This document shows positions 54,571 through 62,257 of a stretch of DNA of 64,000 nt, piece after piece. The translations under genes and the position numbers were made by a program. Position 1 is the stretch's first letter; each line of letters starts with the position of its first letter. The notes under the pieces were generated by a model. The model made no database searches, was not told where the DNA came from, and saw nothing but the letters and a program-made list of their open reading frames with translations. This DNA is from Hyphomicrobiales bacterium (GTDB lineage: Bacteria > Pseudomonadota > Alphaproteobacteria > Rhizobiales > Rhizobiaceae): assembly GCA_900468285.1 (NCBI GenBank), contig UBTF01000003.1, forward strand, positions 186,001 through 250,000. The letters are read 5' to 3'.

Positions 54571-55158
54571 CTAGGACGTGAGCGGCTCTCCATGGCCGTA
54601 CGCAATCTGCTTGCAGAAGGCTTGGCTCACGCCTTGGGCGCGTGCAGCAACGCCAACGCTAAGACCGAGGTTGCCGGTACTCCCAACGGCGATGGTGTAT
54701 TTGGAAAAGAGTTCTTTCGCGTCTTTTTCGGAAAGCTTGCGGATATCATCTTGTTTTCCAAGGATTCCCTCACGGATTGCAAGAGCTTCCGCAAACAAGA
54801 ACACCTCATAAACTCCTCCGCGCGCTTTTATCGAGCCCGCCACGGGAAGGGCGTTGTCGGCTTTGACCAGCACCCTGCCGAAGGCCTCGCTGCCGCAACC
54901 AAGTGCCTCGCGAAGTGCCGTTAACTCAATGAGATCCGAACGAATGGCGCCTGCGCTGGCCTCAAGCTCTGGAAAACAGGTCTGAAGCAAAGGCGCAAGA
55001 CGTTCCCAGTTCGCCTTCGCCTCGTCCACGTGCTGTGGCCGAACAGGAAGATGAGCGTCATTGATCGACCCGTTTCGATACTCGGTGTTTAGCCATAGCG
55101 TAGGACGCGAAGCCAGAACATCTTCGCGGGCTGGGTCGTCTGGTAGCGTTATTGTCAT
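54571..55158 (-). pseudogene. dsdA: truncated D-serine dehydratase
   Basis: The 195-residue product matches the N-terminal ~40% of DsdA, a PLP enzyme of about 440 residues that converts D-serine to pyruvate and ammonia. The PLP Lys is present in GSIKARGG, and so is the phosphate loop GSTGNLGLS, but after VGVAARAQG the family sequence stops. A stretch of about 19 unrelated residues follows to the stop, and no continuation is found in the other frames nearby. The start (ATG 55158, with GAAGG upstream) is intact. This points to a deletion near 54630 that removed the rest of the gene; the remnant should be inactive. Confidence 0.8.
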
Positions 55159-55819
55159 GTCCAACCTTCAATTGTATATCTAGCCGTGTCAGCTAAATCG
55201 AACCCGAATGCTTCGGTGCATGGTTGCCCGAAATTTGAGATGAAAGCTCACCATCTGCATCCTCTTTCCCGAACATTAGACACCGTCATCCGCGAATAAA
55301 AGTTAATACTTTTTTGTGATTACATTACCTCTTCTAATCAATCGCTCGCGATCGGGTCTCTACATTGAGATAATTTGGTCCTCACAAAAGGACCCGAAAT
55401 CTCAGAGCTAGAGTGGCCTCCAGCACCGGATATCGATATTGCGAGCGCCATAGAGCCGACGTCGCAGATGGGCAGGATTGCTTCAGGATGAGGTCGAACT
55501 GATAGGTTTGCCGAGGTGCAGCTTCTGCCATGCGCTCAAGAGAGCATGTATCCAGATGGCTGGTTTATGCCTCGCACTTGCAACAGATGGGTCTTTTGAA
55601 GAGCCAGAGCCACTGCAGAAATTCGACACTTGCACATTCTCGCGTGAAACGCGCTTAGTTCGAATGGTCGACATTGTTCCGCATTGCTCGAGGTCTCCGC
55701 AAGACGCAGATGCATATGGCCTCCTACTGGTCCCGGGGATAATAGTCTGCTCTTCAGGTGCGTGTAATATGATGCAGATTTGCAACGCCGGGATGTTGTA
55801 AGATCAAGTTGCAATAAGG
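55159..55819. other. intergenic stretch without recognisable genes
   Basis: Apart from the receptor promoter near its end, no gene is supported. Two overlapping frames of ~100 codons (near 55480-55835) on opposite strands have no ribosome binding site and no resemblance to known proteins. Bases ~55290-55375 are AT-rich. Confidence 0.5.
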
Positions 55820-55834
55820 TGATTGAAATACTCA
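55820..55834 (+). promoter_or_regulatory. candidate iron-responsive box before second TonB receptor
   Basis: TGATTGAAATACTCA fits TGA-N9-TCA and lies 50 bases before the receptor start, almost the same distance as the boxes of the first locus. The interior is not palindromic, so support is weaker than for 22751-22913. Confidence 0.48.
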
Positions 55835-55847
55835 TCTTTCATCGATT

Positions 55848-55870
55848 AGTTACCCTTCACTAGGGTTACT
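55848..55870 (+). promoter_or_regulatory. inverted repeat just before second TonB receptor
   Basis: AGTTACCCT (55848-55856) and AGGGTTACT (55862-55870) are inverted repeats with one mismatch and a five-base spacer, ending 14 bases before the start codon. It could be an operator or a leader hairpin near the ribosome binding site. Confidence 0.45.
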
Positions 55871-55884
55871 GGTGTGAGGGGATA

Positions 55885-58020
55885 ATGACATTTTTTAATA
55901 ATTTGCGGTCACTTCGTGGCTCGACGGCCATTGCCATAGTGGCAGGGGCAGTTTCTATCGGGCCGGGCACGCCGGTTGCGATGGCTCAGGACACGGCGAC
56001 GAATGAAGAGGATACAACGACACTTCCAACGATCGTCGTTACCGGGGAAAAATTTGGACGCGATCAGTTTACTACCTTCACAAGTGTCGAAGTTTTTACG
56101 GGTGGAGAGCTTCATGATCTCGTCCGACCGACACTCAATGATGCGCTGAACAGCGCGCCCAACATCCGCTCATTTTTGAGCGGCGAAGGTAATTCTGACA
56201 TTGTAATTCGCGGTCTAAGCTCCGAGGGTGTAACCGCTCCGAGCCGCTCGAACCCGGTCATTTCCGTGGTCGTGGACGGTGCGGAACAGGGTGTGGAGGC
56301 AACGCGGCGTGGAACGCGAGGCGTCTGGGATGTCGAGCAAGTCGAGGTTCTGCGTGGCCCGCAATCCACCACACAGGGGCGCAATGCCCTCGCGGGCTCG
56401 GTCGTCATCAAGACGAAAGATCCGACCTATACTCCGGAAGCAAGTTTTGAAGGCGTGACTGGAACTGACAAGTACAGATCGGGCGCCTTTGCCGTTTCGG
56501 CACCGATCGTCAAGGACGAATTGGCATTTCGTATCGCGGGACAAGTCTTTCGTGGAGAAAACGGTATCGACTATGTCGATCCGTCTATTTCAGATGTAGG
56601 CGAAAACGAATTCGAGGAAATTCGCGGCAAGCTGCTATGGGAACCAGCCGAATGGGCCGGATTTAAGGGCCTTTTCACAGTCAGCCGCACACATGACAAA
56701 CCAGCATGGGGGGCTGTGAGTGGTCCCGACTTCTTCGCTAGACGTTTCGATGCGACGACTGCAGAACGGCGGGATACATACGTCAACCGTTACATCGCCG
56801 ACTTGAGTTATGAATTTAACGAAGACTGGAAAATACAGTCGATTACCTCCTTCGTAGACACGGATGTGGATATCAACTCTCCTCGGACTTCGACGCTTAC
56901 GGCGTTTCAATTCATCCGCGACGACACGCGTGAGGGCGGTGATTTCTCCCAGGATATCCGCTTGACCTACGGATCGGAAGATTCGCAGTTTTCGGGTGTC
57001 TTCGGTGTTTTTGCGGGCCGATCCACCTTCGATCTCGATTCGAACATTCAGGCGGTTGCAGACCCGTCCATTCCGTTCATCCTGCCATTTCAGCTGCTAC
57101 AGGCAAAGAACGAAAGCGAGACAGTCGCGCTCTATGCGGACACCCGCTACGAGTTCGTCGATCGCTGGACACTGCTGTCGGGTGGACGTTTGGTTCATGA
57201 CAAAGTCTCGGCAAATTACACGGGGAGCCTTCTCGATATTTCCACGTTTGGATACGTCCCTCTTACCGAAAACAATTCGGTTTCAAACACCGAGTTCCTG
57301 CCGAAGATCGGCCTGGCCTTCGAATTGGACGAGAATCAAAATCTGGCTGCGACCGCCACTAAAGGCTACAGACCGGGCTTCTCGGAGCTTGTGATTGGCA
57401 CCACGACAGTCAACAAAGTCGACCCTGAAACTCTCTGGGCCTATGAACTTGCCTACCGTTCCAAGTGGCTGGAAGACAGGCTGCAGGTTAACGGCAACAT
57501 CTTCTACTACGATTATAAGAACCAACAGGTTCCGCTTGAATTCGACCCTCGCTTCCCTGGCCAAACAATCAGCCTCAATGCTGCGGAATCGCATTCCTAC
57601 GGTGCGGAACTCGACATTCGCTACAGTTTCGATAATGGTCTGGAGCTGTTTGGTGGCTTGGGTCTGATGAAGACAAAATTCGATAAGGGCGACTTCGCAG
57701 GCAACGAGTTTCCCGAAGCACCGTCTCTCACCGCCTCTTTCGGAGGCATTTACAAGCATGAGAGCGGTCTCTTCGCAGGCGGCGATGTGTCCTTCACCGA
57801 TGGCTACTACAGCAAAGGCGACGTCAACAATCTGCGGTCACTCGATTCGTTTACTGTCTTGAACGCAAACGTTGGCTACGAGAAAGACAACTTCAAGATC
57901 ACTGCCTTTGCGCAAAACCTTCTGGATGAAGAGTATCTGACCTCGATTGCGACCAATGGACAAACGGCCACGGTCGGCGAAGGTCGATCATTCGGCATAC
58001 GCGTAAACGCTACCTTCTGA
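55885..58020 (+). CDS. TonB-dependent outer membrane receptor
   Basis: This 711-residue receptor has a signal peptide (~1-35, ending AMAQ before DTATN), a TonB-box-like TIVVTG at ~49, a plug domain (~60-170) with LNDALNSAPNIRSFLSGEG, the IRGLSSEG segment and VEVLRGPQSTTQGRNALAG, and a barrel to the C-terminal Phe. The plug and barrel most resemble receptors for catechol-type siderophores such as vibriobactin, but this is a weak guide. GAGGGG precedes the start. It converges with a FecCDE-type operon whose genes probably carry the same ligand across the inner membrane. It has no N-terminal signalling domain. Confidence 0.92.
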   Translation: MTFFNNLRSLRGSTAIAIVAGAVSIGPGTPVAMAQDTATNEEDTTTLPTIVVTGEKFGRDQFTTFTSVEVFTGGELHDLVRPTLNDALNSAPNIRSFLSGEGNSDIVIRGLSSEGVTAPSRSNPVISVVVDGAEQGVEATRRGTRGVWDVEQVEVLRGPQSTTQGRNALAGSVVIKTKDPTYTPEASFEGVTGTDKYRSGAFAVSAPIVKDELAFRIAGQVFRGENGIDYVDPSISDVGENEFEEIRGKLLWEPAEWAGFKGLFTVSRTHDKPAWGAVSGPDFFARRFDATTAERRDTYVNRYIADLSYEFNEDWKIQSITSFVDTDVDINSPRTSTLTAFQFIRDDTREGGDFSQDIRLTYGSEDSQFSGVFGVFAGRSTFDLDSNIQAVADPSIPFILPFQLLQAKNESETVALYADTRYEFVDRWTLLSGGRLVHDKVSANYTGSLLDISTFGYVPLTENNSVSNTEFLPKIGLAFELDENQNLAATATKGYRPGFSELVIGTTTVNKVDPETLWAYELAYRSKWLEDRLQVNGNIFYYDYKNQQVPLEFDPRFPGQTISLNAAESHSYGAELDIRYSFDNGLELFGGLGLMKTKFDKGDFAGNEFPEAPSLTASFGGIYKHESGLFAGGDVSFTDGYYSKGDVNNLRSLDSFTVLNANVGYEKDNFKITAFAQNLLDEEYLTSIATNGQTATVGEGRSFGIRVNATF

Positions 58021-58049
58021 ACAATCTGACAAGCCCTTCAGGCTTCTTC

Positions 58050-58084
58050 AAACCCGCCAGGCCGTCCAGCTTGGCGGGTTTTTC
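58050..58084 (+). terminator. rho-independent terminator after TonB receptor
   Basis: AAACCCGCCA (58050-58059) pairs perfectly with TGGCGGGTTT (58072-58081), followed by further T residues. It separates the receptor gene from the convergent ABC operon and may serve both. Confidence 0.82.
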
Positions 58085-58087
58085 GTT

Positions 58088-58894
58088 CTACCGGGTAACG
58101 TCATCCACGGGAACGCAGATCGGAGCCTTGCTCTGCGGTTCGATCATGATCGTCACATCGACATCGAAGACGCGCTTGACCGTCTCTGGTGTCAGGACAT
58201 CGGCGGGTGCACCTTCGGCGACGATTGCACCCTGTTTTAAAAGGACGAGATTGTCAGCGTAGCGGGCCGCCTGATTGAGGTCGTGCAGGACCGCAACGAC
58301 GGTCACGCCGCGTTCCCGAACAAGCTTTTGCGCCAGACGCAGCGTATCGATCTGATGGGATAGGTCGAGAAACGTGGTGGGTTCGTCGAGCAAGAGGACG
58401 CTGGTTCGTTGCGCCAGCGTCATCGCAATCCAGGCGCGCTGCCGTTGGCCGCCGGAAAGAGTATCAAATGTCTCGCCCGCCAGATGTGCAGTGTCGGTCA
58501 CCGCGAGCGCCTCTTCGCAGGCTTCGTCGTCCTCCTTCGTCCAGCGGCCAAAAAGGCTACGATGCGGATAACGGCCCTGCCTGACCAGATCCTTCACCGA
58601 CATGCCCTCTGGTGCCGACTGATTTTGGGAAAGAAGCCCGACACGTTGCGCCAGTTCCCTTCGCCCAAACGTCGAAATCGAGCGGCCGTTCATCATCACG
58701 CTGCCGTGCTGTGGCCGGATAAGCCCAGCCAAGGCACGCAATAGGGTCGATTTTCCGCAGCCATTGGGACCGAGAAGCACCGTGAAGGCCGCTTCAGGAA
58801 CGGAAAAATCGAGTTTGCGCAGGATAAGCCTTGCGCCGTAGCCGATCGACGCCTCGTGCGTTTGAAGGATAGGGAGGCCAGACTGTTCAGACAT
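58088..58894 (-). CDS. iron-siderophore ABC transporter ATP-binding protein
   Basis: This 268-residue FecE/FhuC-type ATPase has Walker A GPNGCGKST, Q-loop LSQNQSAPEG, signature LSGGQRQR, Walker B LLLDEPTTFLD and the switch His in VLHDLNQAAR. ATG 58894 overlaps the permease stop by eight bases; an in-frame start at 58921 would overlap further and is less likely. It is the last gene of the operon starting at 61983. Confidence 0.92.
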   Translation of the reverse strand: MSEQSGLPILQTHEASIGYGARLILRKLDFSVPEAAFTVLLGPNGCGKSTLLRALAGLIRPQHGSVMMNGRSISTFGRRELAQRVGLLSQNQSAPEGMSVKDLVRQGRYPHRSLFGRWTKEDDEACEEALAVTDTAHLAGETFDTLSGGQRQRAWIAMTLAQRTSVLLLDEPTTFLDLSHQIDTLRLAQKLVRERGVTVVAVLHDLNQAARYADNLVLLKQGAIVAEGAPADVLTPETVKRVFDVDVTIMIEPQSKAPICVPVDDVTR

Positions 58895-59864
58895 TTCTCT
58901 TCCGCCACATGAGATAAGCAAAGAATGGCGCCCCCAGAATAGCCGTCATCAAACCGACGGGCAGCGGCGCTGGCGTAAACAATGTGCGCGCCGCAAGGTC
59001 GGCTCCGACGACCAGAAGTCCGCCGGAAAGTGCCGTGACCGGCAGCATGAGACCGTGAGAATGCCCTACGAGCGAGCGAGCAATGTGCGGCGCGATGAGA
59101 CCCACGAATGCCACCAGACCTGCCGCAGCCACGGCGGCGCCAGACAGGACCGCGCAAAGGACAAACATGACGGCACGGATCAGTTCCACTCGTTGTCCTC
59201 GCGCCCTTGCGGTCTCGTCGCCCAAGATCAGCAGGTCCATTTCCCGCGCGATCAGGGCACTGCCCGCCATGCCGATCGTGAGCCATGTCGCGAGCGTGCG
59301 GATTTTATCCCAGGTGCTGTTGTAGATGCTGCCGGAAAGCCAGACCATCGCGCGCTGCACCGCCTGGGGCTCTCCGAAGGTCGAGATGAAGTTTGCTCCG
59401 GCCCCGGCGAGCGAACTGAGGCCAATGCCGATGAGAATGATGCGCAGCGAAGAGCTGCCGCTGTTCCATGACAGGGCATAGATTGCGAGCGACATTGAGA
59501 GGGCTCCGGCAAAAGCAAGCCACGAAAGCAGGTGTGTGGGAGGCACCTCAAACCTGACGATGACGATGACCGCTGCAAGGGCCGCGCCGGCATTGACGCC
59601 GATCAGACCCGGTTCCGCCAATGGATTTCGCAGCACTGACTGGGCAATCATGCCCGCAGTGGCAAGCGACGCGCCAACAAGGAAGCCCATGACGACCCTT
59701 GGGAGACGAATATCGCGAATAATCTGTATGGACTGTGCATCCGCCGCCGAACTGTCGGTGAGGACCGCAAGGATCTGCGCCATTTCGATATGGTGGTCGC
59801 CAATCGCCAGAGCCGCAAATAGCGTGGCGACGGATAAGCCCAACAGGATGAGCACGCTGCGCAT
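58887..59864 (-). CDS. FecCD-family siderophore ABC permease
   Basis: This 325-residue permease shows IRLPRVVMGFLVGAS-type sequence (here DIRLPRVVMGFLVGASLATAG, residues ~50-70), NPLAEPGLIGVNAGAAL, FVGLIAPHIARSLVG and the terminal GAPFFAYLMWR. ATG 59864 overlaps the preceding stop in a TGATG junction; the in-frame TTG three bases earlier is less likely. It pairs with the other permease. Confidence 0.92.
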   Translation of the reverse strand: MRSVLILLGLSVATLFAALAIGDHHIEMAQILAVLTDSSAADAQSIQIIRDIRLPRVVMGFLVGASLATAGMIAQSVLRNPLAEPGLIGVNAGAALAAVIVIVRFEVPPTHLLSWLAFAGALSMSLAIYALSWNSGSSSLRIILIGIGLSSLAGAGANFISTFGEPQAVQRAMVWLSGSIYNSTWDKIRTLATWLTIGMAGSALIAREMDLLILGDETARARGQRVELIRAVMFVLCAVLSGAAVAAAGLVAFVGLIAPHIARSLVGHSHGLMLPVTALSGGLLVVGADLAARTLFTPAPLPVGLMTAILGAPFFAYLMWRKRNV

Positions 59865-60886
59865 CAATTAATCCCACCGGCGCGCGACCGCGCCAGCCAG
59901 ATGAAGAATGGCGCGCCCACCAGGGCAAGCGTCACGCCAACCGGGGCGTCGATACCGGTCAGACTTCGTTGCAAACCGTCCGCCGTGACAACCAGTAAGG
60001 CCCCCGAAAGCGCACAGAAAGGCAAGATCCAGCGATAATCGGTGCCGAGGCTCAAGCGTACCATGTGTGGCACCACAAGTCCGACAAACCCTATAGGGCC
60101 TGCCAGTGCGACCGAACTTCCTGCCATCAGGACCACCAGGGCTCCCGCAACAAGTTTCCATAACAGGACATTCTGCCCCACCGCTTGCGCGACATCCGCC
60201 CCGAGACTGAGCGTCGTCACCTCCCGTGCAAGCAGCAGAGTGGCAGCAACTCCAGCAAGCGCAACGGGCGCAACGGCTGCGACGGAAGCCATTTCCTTCC
60301 CCGTCAATGAACCAACCGACCACAATCTGATGATATCAATGGCTTTCATGTCGAAGATCAGGATGGACGCGGATACCGAGGCGAGGAAAACGCTCAGCAC
60401 TGCGCCCGACAGGGCGAGCTTCACCGGCGTCACACCCGATGCGCCCGCCGACGCGATCACGTAGACGATGGCCCCGGCGACAGAGGCGCCTCCGAAAGCA
60501 AACCAAAGGAAGACAAGCGGCGATTGCGCATCAAAGAAGACGATGGAAATAACCACGGCAAAGGCGGCACCTGCGCTTATGCCCAGCAAATCCGGAGAAG
60601 CAAGCGGATTGTTCGTAACCGCCTGCATCAGGGCTCCGGCCACACCCAGCGTCGAACCCACGATGATGGCGGCAAGAACGCGCGGAAGCCTGATTGCGGA
60701 GATAATTAGATCCTGATGGGTGGTTCCCTCTGAAACTATCGCAGACAATGCATCGCTGAGTGATATCGCGGTGGTCCCTATGGTCAGTGACCACAGGCTT
60801 AAAGTAGCAAGCAGCAACCCCAGCAGGCCGAAAGCAACAATCCGCATCGCAGGGATGTTACGTCCCGCGGACTTGATGACCTCCAT
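59864..60886 (-). CDS. FecCD-family siderophore ABC permease, first subunit
   Basis: This 340-residue permease has IRLPRVLAAIIVGSTLGVAG, NPLASPDLLGISAGAAF, the FVGLVVPHMVRLSLG loop and the terminal GAPFFIWLAR. ATG 60886 lies one base after the binding-protein stop, with AGAGG upstream inside that gene; the longer frame to 60922 overlaps the gene and is rejected. Together with the second permease and the ATPase it forms the inner-membrane importer. Confidence 0.92.
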   Translation of the reverse strand: MEVIKSAGRNIPAMRIVAFGLLGLLLATLSLWSLTIGTTAISLSDALSAIVSEGTTHQDLIISAIRLPRVLAAIIVGSTLGVAGALMQAVTNNPLASPDLLGISAGAAFAVVISIVFFDAQSPLVFLWFAFGGASVAGAIVYVIASAGASGVTPVKLALSGAVLSVFLASVSASILIFDMKAIDIIRLWSVGSLTGKEMASVAAVAPVALAGVAATLLLAREVTTLSLGADVAQAVGQNVLLWKLVAGALVVLMAGSSVALAGPIGFVGLVVPHMVRLSLGTDYRWILPFCALSGALLVVTADGLQRSLTGIDAPVGVTLALVGAPFFIWLARSRAGGIN

Positions 60887-60887
60887 T

Positions 60888-61838
60888 TCAGGGCCTCTGG
60901 ATGATGTAGGTTTCGATGTCATCGAGAACCTTGTTGGCCGAAGCCAGACCGCTGAACTCCATCCAGGTCGCTGCGTCCACGCGGTAGACGCGGCCCGCTT
61001 TCACGGCTGGCAGCATTTTCCAGAACGGGCTGGCGAGCACGGCCTCATGCCTGCCGCTCGTGGCTGAATCGTTGGATCCGCCAACGATATAGAGCAGGAT
61101 ATCTCCATCCAGCCCAGCCAACCCCTCGAAATCGAGGCGTTTCGTACCGACCTTCTTTTCGGATGTTTCGAAATCCGTGCGCTTGACACCTGCCTCACGC
61201 AGCACCTCAAACGGTGCCCATGCGTCCGGTTCATCGAGGTAGACCTGGAATTCCCAAGGCGTGATGCGAACGACGGAGACGCGCAAATCCTTTGGAATCC
61301 GCTCGCGAACAGCCGCAACGCGTTTTTCATAGTCAGCGAAGCGATCTTCGATTTTACCGTCGACGCCGGCGACGTTTGCCAGCGTGCGATAATATTCTTT
61401 CCAGTTCGCCCCGGTCAGCAGTGCCGTGGGTGCCAGCCGCGATGCCATCTGGTACGCTTCCTCACCCAGGAAGTCGCTGCCAATGATGAGGTCGGGCTGA
61501 AGCGCGACGATCTTCTCGATGCTGGGCTCCATGAAAGACCCGAGATCCACCACACCCGCAGCCTCGGCTTTTGCTTTCAGATCTTTGTCGCTCATCCCGA
61601 AAAGCGGCGCCCCGACGACAGGCAGGCCAAGCTCCAGCGCTATGCCAAGGCTGAAGGTGGGGACAAGGGATATGATCCGCTTAGGCTCCTCGGGCGCACA
61701 AAGTGGCGGATGGAGAAACGCGCCTTGCTGGATAAGCCTGCCGTCGCATTGGGCGAAAACAGGGGTAGACAACATAATACCTAGTAAAGCCCAAACGACG
61801 ACTCGCATGAAGAACCTAAATATGAGGTTTGTGTTCAT
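60888..61838 (-). CDS. iron-siderophore ABC transporter, periplasmic binding protein
   Basis: This 316-residue protein is a class III (FecB/BtuF-like) binding protein. A signal peptide occupies ~1-29 (ending PVFAQ before CDGR). The mature region has EEPKRIISLVPTFSLGIALELG, IEKIVALQPDLIIGSDFLG and a long connecting helix (~165-190). Start choice: ATG 61838 is one base after the stop of a 47-codon ORF, which suggests coupled translation; ATG 61808 with AGG upstream is an alternative that still leaves a signal peptide. It heads the permease-permease-ATPase genes and probably delivers the ligand of the convergent TonB receptor. Confidence 0.9.
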   Translation of the reverse strand: MNTNLIFRFFMRVVVWALLGIMLSTPVFAQCDGRLIQQGAFLHPPLCAPEEPKRIISLVPTFSLGIALELGLPVVGAPLFGMSDKDLKAKAEAAGVVDLGSFMEPSIEKIVALQPDLIIGSDFLGEEAYQMASRLAPTALLTGANWKEYYRTLANVAGVDGKIEDRFADYEKRVAAVRERIPKDLRVSVVRITPWEFQVYLDEPDAWAPFEVLREAGVKRTDFETSEKKVGTKRLDFEGLAGLDGDILLYIVGGSNDSATSGRHEAVLASPFWKMLPAVKAGRVYRVDAATWMEFSGLASANKVLDDIETYIIQRP

Positions 61839-61839
61839 G

Positions 61840-61983
61840 TTAATTAGCCCGCCGAGCCGGCCGGCGCAATATGGAGAGAGCAGCGTGATGCAACCACAAA
61901 ACCCTTGCACCGACCGGTGCTGCACATAGAGCACAGCCGCCGGCAGACCGCTGCCCGTATCCTTGAAGTGCAATTCGTCTCAT
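61840..61983 (-). CDS. 47-residue small ORF leading the iron uptake operon
   Basis: I do not recognise this small ORF as a named family. It starts at ATG 61983 with AAAGGAG close upstream and ends at 61840, one base before the binding-protein start, an arrangement expected for translational coupling. The product is basic, with six-residue motifs CALCAA and WLHHAA, a Cys-x-x-Cys pair and an Arg-rich C terminus (RRPARRAN). It does not match HemP, the small protein found in some haem uptake operons. It may be a leader peptide controlling translation of the downstream gene or a small protein in its own right. Confidence 0.55.
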   Translation of the reverse strand: MRRIALQGYGQRSAGGCALCAAPVGARVLWLHHAALSILRRPARRAN

Positions 61984-62257
61984 CCGCTCCTTTCTAAAAA
62001 AAACCGGCGTTTGACCGCGTTCATTCCGGCAGAGGCGTCTTGGATGTGACGGCTGTCGATGCATGGTTTGTGGCGGTCCTTATTCCGCGATACCTGAATT
62101 TGTAATGACACGGTATCGGGGTTTACAGGCTGCCCGGTGGGGCTATTTTCGAGGCTCGCTCGCGTGTCGATGTGTAGTCAGTGTGGCGGAGCCGGGCGAA
62201 TGAGTTCGGTAGCCGTGCTGCATAAAAGGGCGAGTGTGGAAACGGGCCTTCCCGGTA
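61984..62257. other. divergent intergenic region
   Basis: This gap separates the iron operon from the type I secretion gene. A run of eight A on the plus strand (61996-62003) lies just before the small ORF's ribosome binding site. I found no TGA-N9-TCA iron box and no clear promoter in it. Confidence 0.45.

Noticed and set aside
61980-62120. cobalamin riboswitch before the iron operon
   Set aside because: Sequence fragments resembling the box are not in the conserved order, and the transporter looks siderophore-type rather than BtuCD-specific.
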